This document shows positions 11,101 to 22,089 of a stretch of 64,000 bases of DNA, one piece after another. A program made the translations under genes and the position numbers. Under the pieces are notes generated by a model, which had not been told where the DNA came from, searched no databases, and was given only the letters and a program-made list of their open reading frames with translations. The DNA lies in the NCBI GenBank assembly GCA_914767715.1, contig OU612066.1, positions 35,004,283-35,068,282 of the forward strand, in the 5' to 3' direction. This DNA comes from Membranipora membranacea (taxonomy: Eukaryota; Bryozoa; Gymnolaemata; Cheilostomatida; Membraniporidae). Within the stretch, counting starts at the first letter, position 1. Each line of letters starts with the position of its first letter.

Positions 11101-14015
11101 ATCAAGACAATAAACCATAACTTTAGTGAATATACTGTTGTAATTGATTTCTATGCATATAGTAATTGGCAAAGTAATTAGGGACAGTTCGTCAGGTACT
11201 CAGACGTTAGGTCATATTCACTAAGAGTTTATAAGACAATTTTGCAATCAACTAAAGTAAGACGTTGTTAATTGTTACTATAACAACACTCTGAAACAGG
11301 ATTCAAAATTAACTTTAGGAGGTTTAATCATTGTGACCCACCGCTAAACACAGGTATTTCGTGTAGGTGCTCATATCAAAGTCGGAAACCATTGTGACCC
11401 ACCGTAAAACGCATGTTACTCGCGTTGGTGCTCATATCAAGTCGGAAATCATTGTGACCCACAGTTAAACGCAGGTAATTCGTGTCTGTGATCATATCAA
11501 GTCGGAAATCATTGAGAAGTATCATTGGGAACTATTGTTAAAGCAGAACAGAAATAATTAGTAGTCATATTTGCTTGGGGGGTAAATAGATTAAGTTTCG
11601 GAATAATAGTTTAGGATTAGATTCTTGTGTTTTAAAGAAGTAGGACGCTACCGGTTTAAGATAAGATACCTCTAATCTGTGAAACATCAATTCAACATTG
11701 AATATAGAAATTGAACATCAATTTTAGAGTGACCACAGACTGATACCTCTTTCCTTCACTAGAAATTGGGTTGGAGTCTTTAGCTAATTTAACTTGGCTA
11801 AGAGGCCTGTGATACTGATACACCGCCTTGATTACCTGATTGGGCTTCCAGGCACTATACAGAGATCAAGTAGGTGCTCATAATTAAAATCATTTACCTA
11901 AGTTGAATAACAAAAATATCAAACGTACCTGAACACATTCATAAATAGTGATTGTGTCGTACTAACATTTAAGGATAATATTGACTTTGTGGTGTAAGAG
12001 CATTGTCTCAAAACTCATCAAGAGTTTTACTGTTAGAACAAGACAGTGGTCTTAGCAGGTTATCGGCAGGAACCTTTCTTAAACAACTTGAAGGCAACTT
12101 CTAGTGAAGCTAAGAAGAGGTCAGGCTCAATAACAACCCCTCAGTAAATTGCTTTGTGGAGTAGTGGGAACCAGCTGTTCGTCACTAGAAATTAATAAGT
12201 TAAATACCTCGTACTCACCAGAGTGCTAGTATTACCAATTGGAACCACGTTATAATAGATTTGAGCGATCTTGTCTTTCTTCAGTGTATGAAAGAGGAGG
12301 TAACTCCAAATTAGAACTCCAATTAAATTACACAACAATAAAGTGACATTTAGAAGTGTCCGGAGTGCAAGATTTAAAACCATTACTAGAACCATAGTTA
12401 GAACCAAATTTAAAAGTAGGACGGTGATAGAACAACTATACACACTAATAGTACACGGCATATACTTTAGTATAGGATAGTACCAATTCCGTTCCTTACA
12501 GCATATACTCTCTTAAAGTATATGCACAGTGAGCGAGTTAGAATTTCCGTTCCTTACAGTGGGCAATGACTGGAAACCTACCATTAAAATCAACAAAATC
12601 ATCCTCCACTATCAATTTAAAAATATGCATTATTGTCTTTTTTTTCTCCAATTATTTATTAAGATACTGCAAACTTAATCAATGTTTATTTTTCTCTAAT
12701 TTGTTGTACCAACTTAACTAGCTCAGTGTGGTTATCTGCCAGATAAAACATCCATATTCCTTTGCACATATGGGGCTCCCTGCACACAATGCTGTCTTCA
12801 ATTTCTTCAGAGAAAATAGAGTAATCTTCAATTTTAAAACTCTTATCTTCAGAGTTAATTCTTCAAAACAACTGGACTCGACCTAAAACTGCTGTATCTA
12901 ACTAAATGCCTGTGAGAACTGAGCCAGCAAGTTTAATAGTTGATGAATGTGATCATTTTTCTCGACAAACAATGTACCCGGTTGGGCTCGAACCCAGGAT
13001 CCTGTGATCCAAAATAAGAAACACTGATGGGTTTTGGTTTGTTGTTGTGTGGAGTTGTCTGTTCAAACCATCAAACCCAACTGGAGTAGATAACTCCAAG
13101 TTGTTGGACTGAATCCAGTCTAATTGAAGCGATGAAACTAAACCCCGGTTTAGTGCATTGATTGAAGTGGGAAAATCTCCTATTGATTTTTCATTTAAAT
13201 CTTTTCTTCAACTTTAAAACACTCAATCTTCAATTTTCAGTCAAATACACGGGGAGCCCCACATATCTAAGCACATATACCATCCAGTAATTCAATGTGT
13301 TTCTTATAATTGCAAGCAGAGGTGCTCAAATGACTGCATCTACTAGAGCCATTTAGATCTGCGATCCCAAGATTAGTGGTCTAAACTTCGCTGATTGAGG
13401 TCAAAACACAAGCATTATTCATAAGTCATGGCATAATATCCAAATAAGGGGCATAAGGTAAATTTTACCATAAGCCTACCTTGGATGTTGACATGTAACC
13501 ATCTTCATTCAACAAATTAGCTGGCCCTCCTTTGATTTCAGCCCAACCAGGTCTTCGCATTTCCACCGATGGTAGGCTTGAAAGCAGATTATCAAACCTT
13601 ATTGTTGGCATACGAAGGCAGATTTGGAGGTCAAAGTCTGAAGACGATTCAATATTTGTATGCTCATAACTCCCACCAACATAGTAAATATCAGAACGGT
13701 ATTCTCTCAGGTGAGGATGTAGAACCTTCTCTACAATACACTGAACCAATTCTACAAAGAACAAGCGGCAACAGTATAAATCCAGAAGCTACTTGCCAAT
13801 AAGTGATAGAAAAATTGTGTTTAATAATATCTTTTTGGGGCTTCCTTGAATCAGTTGAATCCAGACCAGAATGTTGCTGCAAATCCAGATATGCAAAACT
13901 GTACACCTCTCAGGTTTCACATTTTTTCTATAATGACGATAGCTGACTAATACCAATAATACGAATGATAAAATTAGTAAGTGTTCAATAGGCACAAAAC
14001 CTGTCTGACGCTCAT
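8130..14015 (-). CDS. cGAS-like receptor / Mab-21 family nucleotidyltransferase (in-frame TGA in one exon)
   Basis: Minus-strand exons with matching phases: 13876..13793, 13740..13480, 10096..9906, 9137..9009, 8668..8522, 8427..8130; a tentative first exon MSVRQ is 14015..14001. About 370 codons, normal for the family. Seen: the NTase motif GGSYEH followed by SDFDLQICL (two catalytic acids), the third acid in GPAV...RIDLVPCIK, the core motif LWRVSYSRQEKE, the helix LLKVFKVLRKRN, and a C-terminal GNFPNYF...NILEG like the family's LPHYF...NLLEG. Known: these enzymes sense nucleic acid and make cyclic dinucleotides for STING, or act as Mab-21 developmental factors. No HxxxxCCxxxxxC zinc ribbon is visible, so it is not a canonical cGAS. 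Odd: codon 10066..10064 is TGA in the frame that carries GPAV. The last intron is uncertain; another acceptor just before AYYSHLRF (near 8350) would give a shorter junction. The 3.4-kb intron holds repeats. Confidence 0.75.
10380..11060 (+). mobile_element. Possible solo LTR-like segment
   Basis: Sequence with a TATA-like box (CTATATAAAGG at about 10876) followed about 100 bases later by AATAAA (about 10984), a U3-R-like arrangement. No second copy, PBS or pol ORF was identified, so this is only a candidate. It sits in the large intron of the minus-strand nucleotidyltransferase gene. Confidence 0.25.
11331..11510. repeat. Three tandem copies of a 60-bp unit
   Basis: Units start with CATTGTGACCCAC at about 11331, 11391 and 11450 and end with ATATCAA(A)GTCGGAAA. 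They differ at roughly 10-15 percent of positions. The array lies in the large intron of the nucleotidyltransferase gene. Confidence 0.85.
12746..13292. mobile_element. Inverted-repeat (MITE-like) element
   Basis: The left end around CACATATGGGGCTCCCTG (about 12766) and the right end around GGGGAGCCCCACATAT (about 13250) are imperfect reverse complements. The similarity continues inward through CTTCAATTT tracts. The interior has a tRNA-like B-box fragment (GGGCTCGAACCC near 12983). It lies in the same intron as the 60-bp repeats. Confidence 0.55.
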
Positions 14016-14099
14016 AAAACTCAACAAGTAAGAATAAGAGCCGTCACCAGAAAGAATGACTATGAATACAAACTTTCATCACGACCCAATTTTAAACAC

Positions 14100-15830
14100 A
14101 GTACTTTTGCCCTTCACTTCATTTAACCATATTTTGGCAATATCCACTATCACCGCTTTTTGTCTCCAGTCATCCCTTCTTCTGCCTTGAGCAGCATTCA
14201 TAATGGGTATTTGGTAAGAGCCCCTACTTGCTTGGACTTTGTTAGCTGGATAATTATTAGAACATAAGACCCCTGGGACATGATAAACTCTTACTCTATC
14301 TCCCAGATGTAATGTTGGCTATTACAGACTCCCGACTAGAACCACCCTGTTACTGTCAATACCATTTGCGAACTTTTTTATTGTTTGTGTCTGTAAAAGT
14401 ACAAAGATTGTCCTTGCATCACTGTGATGTGTATTTTGTATGATTCATGTGCTATAGTTGTGCTTTGGCTTAGCTTTTGGCCCCAGTGGACCACTTTACC
14501 CAGAATCCACTTTTTATGACAACAGATTGTCCTGAGATAATATGTCTGATCTGATTGGCCGGGTAGCAATATATCCACAATACTCACACAGTTCAAAACA
14601 ATGGTCATAGTATTACAAAACCTTATTCATCCTTTGCTGCTTTTCTTCGTACCTCGGAACTACATGATCACGCTCGAATTCCCCAATAATCTTTTCAAGT
14701 TGTCGCTGGTTTGAACTTTTTACTATGCTTCCTGGTATACTAGCCGCAGCTTGCAAACCTATAAATTCAAAAACATTTATCAGCAGCTAGCCGGCAGGTA
14801 TTTTACCTCACTACCAGATCGGTGGGTGACCCGCTTGTTTGGATCAGCTCTTCAAGACTGTTTCTTAGATCAACGCATCAGTTTCATCATAAAGATAAGG
14901 CCTTTGGTGTCCGAATCATGTATATATTATAATGGAAAGTGAATAAGTTGCACCACATATTTTAGCTTATTCTAATTTTATTAGTTTATTTCAAAATTGA
15001 ACCAACTTAATCTTTTTGACATGTAAAGCCTAGTGATATAAGAAATCAAGAATTATTCTATACATTAATATGACCAGTGTACGATCAAGGCTGCTTGCTT
15101 GACGGATTTAAGCAGGTATTTCAATGAGGATTTTTTGGAGCCTCTAAATTGGAATAATAAATTCTGGCCCACTGGTGACCTGAATTCCCCAACACGCACA
15201 ACCCAGCCCGCGCCCCAATGTCAAAACCCCCACTCACACCCACTTACTTTACATTGTGAAGAGACAAATACATTTTTAGGAACGTATTTGTCTCCTTTTG
15301 TGGTGTGAGAAGATAACTCTTGATAAATCAAGTCAATTCTCGCTGAAGTGGAATTCAAATGGGGAAGAGAGTGGGGTAGTTGCAAAAAGGGTTGCGAGTT
15401 GGGAAGAAGACAGAGTGAAGGAAAATAATCTCCTCACTTTTTCAAGAGTTTCTCCCTCAAGCGAAGGATATTATGCATTGCTCCTCGAACAAAGTTCGAT
15501 TTGCTATCTTTACTTTCATGAACAGAACAGAAAAATAGACCAGGGACAGACACAATGATCTTTTACTATGTCTACTCCACCAATTGAATCTGACCAGAGC
15601 AACATGATTGGAAGCGCATCGAACCCCTTCCCAGTTCAACAAAGACAGCAACAGCTACCTCAATATTAATCTGCATTCACTTAAATGCTCTTGGCTTTTA
15701 TTTAATTAAACGAAAACAATACCCATCACTCTCAGATGAAGTAAACAAAATTATGTAAAAATCAGTAATAATATTCGCATCAAGATTGGTTAATTCAAAA
15801 GGACGGTGAGTTGCCTAGTGGCCGGGGTGC
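14100..15830. other. Intergenic, no gene seen
   Basis: Several overlapping short open frames on both strands, none with splice continuity or a recognisable family signature. No clear repeat structure was noticed. Confidence 0.4.
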
Positions 15831-15859
15831 AATATCTGCACCAGGATGCTTTCTGTTTA

Positions 15860-15997
15860 TTACAGGCAGGTCGCAGCACACCTAGGGGTCAACCCAACTC
15901 CAGTAGTCGATAGACTGCAGTGGGGTTCTAACCCAAAACCATCAACATTTGCATGCTAAATCTATGGCGCTCTAACCAATTAACCACCTCCTATTCG
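15860..15997 (-). mobile_element. tRNA-derived SINE, diverged copy
   Basis: Reading the minus strand, a tRNA-like head (GGAGGTGGTTAATTGGTTAG, then a B-box-like GGTTTTGGGTTAGAACCC) is followed by a body containing CTACTGGAGTTGGGTTGACC and GTGTGCTGCGACCTGCC. The same body follows four better tRNA heads elsewhere in the window. This is the most diverged copy. Confidence 0.7.
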
Positions 15998-16459
15998 AGA
16001 CACTATATGTATGTAGGGACAGAAAAAATAATAACATCACCATAAAAAGGAAAAACAAGACAATGCAAATGTAATAGTATAAATGATAAACAAGATTTTA
16101 AAGTATATTAACAGAGAATTTTTGAATCAACCTTTAATTATTTGTCGAACGTATCTGTGATGGTTTGTTTGTGCTACAATACGGAAAGCTTTACCAGGTA
16201 GTGCAAAGGATCGACCTCTCAAATTCCAGGTCTAGCAAATGGTGCTTAGAAAATCCAGAGTAGTTTTAAGAAAAGTTTAATCACTTTTAGCTATTCCTGA
16301 TTTGACAAAGAAAATGGAAGTAATAAAGCAATTAATGTTAAATTCAAATCACTATAAAGCTGTTACAGTTTGGTCAAATGTGCCGTAGAATCCTAAGTCT
16401 GTGTTCTAATGCTTGTCAAGCTGAGGCTCACAGTATAGATTTAAAATAGAGTTGATTTA

Positions 16460-18092
16460 TTACTTGCAACAAGACACACATATAGAAATACATATAATTA
16501 ATAAACAAGGTATAGTGACGCCAAGAAATATCCCAATATATTGCCAGTTAGGTAATACTTTCCCATCATCCATATCTGAGTACCTATTATCTTGCTGTGT
16601 CATAGCATCAATGTCATCCTGGTTGACTTCTTCTTTAGTGTTAAAGGCCCAATCATCAACTGATGTTGGAAACACAGATTCTTTCACAGCTGCCTACAAT
16701 AGAAAATTATAATTACTATATATATAATCGCATCTTAAAAAGTAGCAGACAACCACAAAAGTTATAACTTGATATTTGAAGTGTACCGATACACTCCTTC
16801 AAAATTTTCATGTAATAAATGAATATTAAATTAGAAAATTTAGTTATTTCAGTTGTAAACTCTCTTCCACCATTTTGTTTCAGTAGCAAGCATACTCCAT
16901 ACGATTGGCCAGGTGTTAATACTCTCAAAACGAATAAATTATTGGAAAAAGTTAATGTACAAAATTATTTGTTTTCTAGAATTAGAGCAGTTATATTTTG
17001 TCTGTTTCAATCTATACAAATGAACAGTCGTCTCAAATACCAAATCATCTACAAAAAGTATTATTGCTTTCAATAAAAAATAATTAAGCAATTTCTATGA
17101 GATTATAAACAAAACAAAGCTTCCCAATTTGATTAATTTTATTGCAGCCATGGGGGTTTAGTTTCTGCAGACTGCCCTGTGGTGCAGAACCAGAATTTAT
17201 AGCTCAGATTTTCATTGTTGAGTATGTTGCCTAACTGTGAAGGCAAACTGCAAGTAGATTCATATTCAGTGATTCTAGGATTGAATGCTACTTGAAGCTT
17301 TCCGAAATTGTACAAATTAATTCAACATCAAACCGTCAAGCAGTATAATATGGTTGTGGGACGGAAAGATTAGTGGATATAATGGAATGTAGCCCAAGAA
17401 ATATGAGTTAATGATCATAGAGAATACTGGACTAAGTTAGAGTTACAAATTATATCTCCTGATTCCGACACCTTGAGGCCCAAAGAGATCTGTTCTAATA
17501 ATGGGATATTTATAAAAGTCTTAACTTGCTGGATCTCCCATCGATACAGGGGCGTTATTCAAGGGGTTGAAAATCAGACTTGCTTTTCAACATAAAGAGA
17601 TTTTATTGATAGTAATGCAATTTTTAAGTGGTAATGGAAATAAAGCACTGATGACTGAGTGGACATTAATAACCACTCAGTTGGATTAGCAGGAATGCTT
17701 ATGAATGCTGAATCAGGATCACGATCAGTAACAATCATCTTAATCATAATTTTAGCAGAACTAAGTTCTCTGGCATTGAAGTGGGGAAGGAGAGTACCAG
17801 ACCTGTATGAAGGAAAAGTTTCATTGTGCAATATATGTTCCCTTGGGAAGATAAGACAACACAGTCTCTCGCAAACTATAATTGACTCCTTCCCTCTCCC
17901 AAATTGTCACACGCATTTTAAAAACATTATCAGAACAAGTCATCAAATATTGTAGTCCTTACCACTAAACAACACTCAATTTATCACTGTGAGATGTCTC
18001 AATAAAAATGGGCAGCTTACGCAAAAAAAAGCAGGCAAGTAAACAAAGAGTTGCAGAAGAAATTTGCTCCGTTGGTTTGCAGCCGAAGGCAT
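16460..18092 (-). CDS. Putative secreted/type I membrane protein, gene model incomplete
   Basis: Not recognised. Minus-strand pieces with good splice signals suggest one gene. 18092..18021 encodes a signal-peptide-like start (24 codons, hydrophobic core LLQLFVYLPAFF) ending at GTAAGC. 17802..about 17650 follows a strong CTTCATACAG acceptor (contains MIVTDRDPDSAFISIP). 17247..about 17139 contains NENLSYKFWFCTT. 17048..about 16850 ends with VLTPGQSYGVCLLL, weakly like the end of a fibronectin III domain. 16693..16460 has an acidic stalk and a transmembrane segment (YIGIFLGVTIPCLLIICISI) with a short cysteine tail. Phases between the first pieces do not match, so at least one exon is missing and the pieces could belong to two genes. 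The final exon may continue through a CAA|GTAATA donor. It would start about 55 bases after the stop of the next minus-strand gene. Confidence 0.35.
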
Positions 18093-18147
18093 TTTGCGAC
18101 TCCTCTCAGAGTGTGCTGCGGGTTTGGAAGACATTTACTTTTAGTGC

Positions 18148-18763
18148 TTAAATAATCAGGTTTGCTAAAATATCAGGCCCTGAACGCTGAAGTGTCTGCA
18201 CATTAGTTGATGAATATCGGTAGGACATTTGCGATTTCACTGCTTCTTCGCCGCGATACTCAATGTTTCCTGCTAAGCTTTCAGCAGAATACTGATCTCG
18301 CTCGATCTTAAGCCCAATAAGATTCGGTCTTGAGGAAAAACTTTGCACATTGTCTACTCGCCAGTAAATCAAACAATTAGTACCGTTATTGTCAACCTGA
18401 AAGTAAACCACTCCTTCTGATTTACCATACGCTTTCTGTTGTTGAGCAAATATGGCTTCGAAGGTACCTGACGCAACTGAAAGGAAAGGTTCTCCGATCT
18501 CCCCTTTCCTAATATTGTAATTAAAGTGGTTCAGCCGAGTGCTGCTCAAATTTTCTAAGCGGATAATGAGTTTAGCCCATCCTGTACCAGAGTTTGCTTC
18601 CTAAAACAGCCGCATCCACGGATGCGTCAATCGAGGAGGCAAATTCGGTACTGCACTTCTCTCGAACATGAAAATTCTCAAATCTAGACGCCGGTTTATT
18701 GTCAGATACAAGCATTGCTTGAGACACCATAACAGTCAACACAATACCAAAAACAACTTTCAT
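18148..18763 (-). CDS. Small secreted protein, possible actinoporin-like beta-sandwich; frame break inside
   Basis: Two minus-strand open segments lie end to end: 18763..18572 (start codon, signal peptide MKVVFGIVLTVMVSQA) and about 18615..18148 (stop at 18150-18148). They are in different frames and meet around 18580-18620. A short intron (TTTTAG acceptor near 18601) or a frameshift could explain the break; I could not find a donor that keeps the frame with certainty. The mature part is about 160 residues without visible transmembrane segments. The order of a short helix, an SGTGW-like segment, a GT motif and a central GVV strand weakly recalls actinoporin-type pore-formers and fungal lectins. 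This is a pattern impression, not a homology result. It could equally be an unrelated secreted lectin. Confidence 0.5.
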
Positions 18764-19370
18764 GGCTGCTTAATACCACCTGAAACCGCTGTTGATTCTG
18801 TGGCATGTACTGGTACTTCCTCTTTGAATCTACTTACCAAAAACAAAAGATCGCCTGGCAACAGGCTAATAACACATTATAAATACTGGCACATAAGTTA
18901 TGTTATTTTTAGGAAACACAAAGAGGTAAAACAACAGGACATTATTTTCATCGATTTCTCTTTAATGTTTTTTTATTGTATTCATATCAAACAGTAAAAA
19001 TCATCTTCTGTACAGTTTTCTTAATCAATGCCGCCAAACTGTAAAGTGTTCTGGTACATCATCTGAGACTGTTATTACATCAACTGACAGTCCCAAGGCT
19101 GTGTCCTTTCATCAGTACTCTTTACTCTGTATATCAAAGCGATTGGAGTAGACCACCAAAGTACAGGAATTGTTTCTGTTTTGTACATTCACAGAGCCAT
19201 AGTTCAGAACTGACAACATAACAAGCTGTAAAAATTGCATTTAATTACATTTTTGGGGCTACGTAAAAGCAACTGATTATAGTTCATAATTCCGGTGTAA
19301 ATCCAAATATGCAAAATATGCACTTCTCAGTTTGTCCTTTGATCTTTAGGCTTCAATGGTTTCTAAAAGT

Positions 19371-19618
19371 TGATATACAATTATATAATATATACAATTA
19401 TATATTGCATACAATTATATAATATATTATATACAATTTTATAATATATACAATAATATAATATATACAATTATATAATATATACAATAGTGTATTATAT
19501 ACGATTATATAATATATACAATTATATATTACATTTAATTATATAATATATGATATACAATTATATATTATATAAAATTATATACAATATACAACCATTT
19601 ATAAATATACCACAATTA
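19371..19618. repeat. AT-rich satellite (ATATACAATTAT units)
   Basis: About 250 bp of imperfect tandem repeats of TATACAATTATATAA-type units containing almost only A and T with periodic C. Length and phase vary from unit to unit. Confidence 0.9.
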
Positions 19619-19779
19619 TAACATGCGACCGAGTTCAAATCCCAGTGAAGACAGATTTTATTTACATACCATCACTTTTACAACTTGGTGGTGTAACTTG
19701 TTTTGTTTTGCTACTTACACCCAATACATCATTAAATTTAACCACCTGGATTATTTCGCACTGAGCTTTGCAAGCTTTA

Positions 19780-19855
19780 GCGGCCCAGCGTGGCTGAGCG
19801 GTGGGAGTGTTTGATCTCAGCCCAAGTTCAAATTCCGGTGAGGCCAGATTAAAAA
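19780..19855 (+). mobile_element. Second tRNA-derived SINE type (Ser/Leu-like head)
   Basis: GCGTGGCTGAGCGGT (A-box region) and AAGTTCAAATTCCGG (B box) are spaced as in a class II tRNA. A non-tRNA tail follows. A shorter relative of the B-box part lies at 19623-19665 on the other side of a 120-bp spacer. The acceptor stem does not pair, so it is not a functional tRNA. Confidence 0.55.
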
Positions 19856-20100
19856 AGTAAAGAGGGATCATGGGGAGGAGCCCTTATTTTTATATGATAT
19901 ATATAAATATACCACAATTATAACATGTTTGTTGCGCTATATTCTATGGCTGTATTCACTGAAAATAATTGTTGGGGGAGTTCTGCCACATAGTAGGACA
20001 ACAATACTTCGGCTGTCTACCTCATAGGTGGCATGGAAAGGACAGCCATTTTAATTTGCAATTATGATGACATCGCCAATTTGCCATCCATCATAAACTT

Positions 20101-20990
20101 AATCGACGACCTGAGTGTATATCATCCACACCCCTGAAGTTTTGTGGCATTTATGATCGCAGCATTTGTAGTTATTATTATATTTTCTCATACATAAATC
20201 CTATGCCAGCAAATAGTAGCCCCAAAGAGTACTCAAAGCAATAATACTATAGCATTGTGATAATTGTACTTACTTTCTGAAGGCAATCCAGGTAAGTTGT
20301 CATTAGATTAAGAAAGAAAGACTTCCCTGACCGAAACTCTCTTGATATGGACACAACCATCACTGGGTAGTTTCCTATGCTATCTAACGCCTTCTCGATG
20401 TTTTTACATCAAATATTGGTTTTATCTCCTGACCTTCATTGCTGACATCCGGCAGTGAAACAATCCTCACTGTGTTTGAGTAAATGACTGCCAAAAAACA
20501 ATTATATTAGTTTGTGTGTTGTTCAGTACCAACAAGTAACAGCTAAGATTCAAACTGAACTTTTAGGAGAAATACTGGCAAACCAGCTACGATAATAAAA
20601 AGTACAAGACAAATGTACCACCGCAACTAATTTCAGCAGTCACTGGAGGAGAAAAATCCTGCGGAGATGGTGTGCAATTGACATCAGAGAAAGCTAACAT
20701 TGGTAATCATTATAGAAGTACATACTTACTTTTATTATCTATGGGTGGGGTCAGGTCATTGTGCAGGATATTTTGTGCAAACTCACTCTTATCAATATAA
20801 TCTTGGATCATATTTCGTGCCATCGGGACAAGATTTCCTACCAGAAAAAAACTATCCTTAGATTATATCTTTGTGAGACTTGTAAGATCAGACACTAATG
20901 AAAGTGGGCTTCTAAATCTTTTCACATTTAAAGAAGATAGCTAATAATATTATCAGGATTACTCACCAAAATTTGTAGAGAGAGGAGCTT
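20101..20990 (-). pseudogene. Atlastin/guanylate-binding-protein-like GTPase, decayed and truncated
   Basis: Minus-strand exons. About 20840..20731 encodes NLVPMARNMIQDYIDKSEF and ends at GTAAGT. 20487..20274 runs from VRIVSLPDVSNEGQEIKPIF through a P-loop region YPVMVVSISREFRSGKSFFL to CLQK. About 20231..20112 encodes a continuation ending KTSGVWMIYTQ, which matches the TxGIWMW switch I segment of the family. The family is dynamin-like GTPases of ER fusion (atlastins) or immunity (GBPs). Breaks: the reading frame shifts inside a run of five A in the exon (near 20400), where one more A would keep the frame. The P-loop has R where G/A is normal (SREFRSGKS). No switch II (DTxG) exon was found downstream and in-frame stops follow. 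The intron between the last two exons would be only 42 bases. Phases between exons agree. Confidence 0.6.
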
Positions 20991-21825
20991 TAGCAGCATG
21001 TTACTTGACTGCGCTTATCTTATAATGGAGACGTGCAAAAAAAGTACATAGTTAAGTGCCAAGAATCTGAGTTCCAATGATTGGAGCGCCATGAATGTCA
21101 CTAAAAATTAATCAAAAAATATCTACTGAAACATAATTCACAGTGGTGGAGAACAAATTTTATAAAAGGGATGCGAGTTTGTGTCATGAATCATCATGCA
21201 GAGGTAAGATGTGCTTAGCTCTATTAATCAGTCAGGGTAAAAGGGCGCTGTGGGAACATGGAAGATGTTCAAGAAGTATAGTTTTAACGTGATATTTTTG
21301 TTCTAAATTTTTTTTAATGGAACTGAATTGAGCCTTGGAGTACTTAACTACCTCCCCTTTAGTTTTTGTGTGCTCGCAATTTGTTGGCTCATGGTATTTG
21401 GCAATATGCCAAATTACAAAAAGAACGAATTGGCAGCTAGTTACACCCAGCATACTACCCTAAATTTTTTAGTCTTCCTTATCCCTATGTTTAGCAAGCA
21501 GCTCTGGTCAAACATACTTCCAAATGGCAATTGATCAAAACCTGATATGAATGATATCAACTTCAACTATTGAATTGCCTGAAGCTGAAAGTCACTCAAT
21601 TTGAGGATTATCCAACCGGTTTAGAAGCACACATCCCGGTAGTGTTGGTATATTGATCATCAATAACCCTGATTTCACATACATACAAGTTTATTATTTT
21701 CGGTTCCCGTATTTTGGAGTTACCTTAACATGCGATACAAGCAAAGTCCTCCGTTAATTTGTTGATGAAAACATTTTGTGTCTTTATTTTATGTAGCCAA
21801 TATAAGACTCCCTCCTTACAAAGGT

Positions 21826-22018
21826 TTTGTCTCTGTCCGAAGGCTGAGAAATACAAGTTTGGCGCCAAGTTGCTCTCAGTTTGCAGACTGGTCGGAGCAC
21901 ACCTGGGGCGTCAATTGAGCCCAGTAGTTGGTAGACTGCAGCAGAATTCGAACCCAAGACCTCCAACGCTTGCGCGTCAGAGGGCATGCGCTCTTACCAA
22001 CTGAGCTACCTCCTACTT
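21826..22018 (-). mobile_element. tRNA-derived SINE
   Basis: On the minus strand: GTAGGAGGTAGCTCAGTTGG (A box), then GGGTTCGAATTC (B box), then a body with CTACTGGGCTCAATTGACGC, GTGTGCTCCGACC and GAGAGCAACTTGGCGCC, ending CGGACAGAGACAAA. Full match to the copy at 42804. Confidence 0.9.
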
Positions 22019-22089
22019 CTCAAGAGGCACCAAACACCAAGTCATACAAGTAAGTCACTGGACATGATATAATAATATTGGTTATAAAA

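Noticed and set aside
12192-12461. 89-residue hydrophobic open frame on the minus strand
   Set aside because: Leucine-rich by composition, no splice or family support, and inside a repeat-filled intron of another gene.
18590-18660. Unambiguous short intron joining the two halves of the secreted protein gene
   Set aside because: Candidate donors either give the wrong phase or lie too close to the acceptor to choose between them; left as an open frame break.
19371-19618. CRISPR array or replication origin
   Set aside because: The repeats are simple AT-rich tandem units without unique spacers, in an animal genome.
21232-21534. Overlapping open frames on both strands, possibly transposase-like
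   Set aside because: No motif could be named and both strands are open, so coding cannot be claimed.
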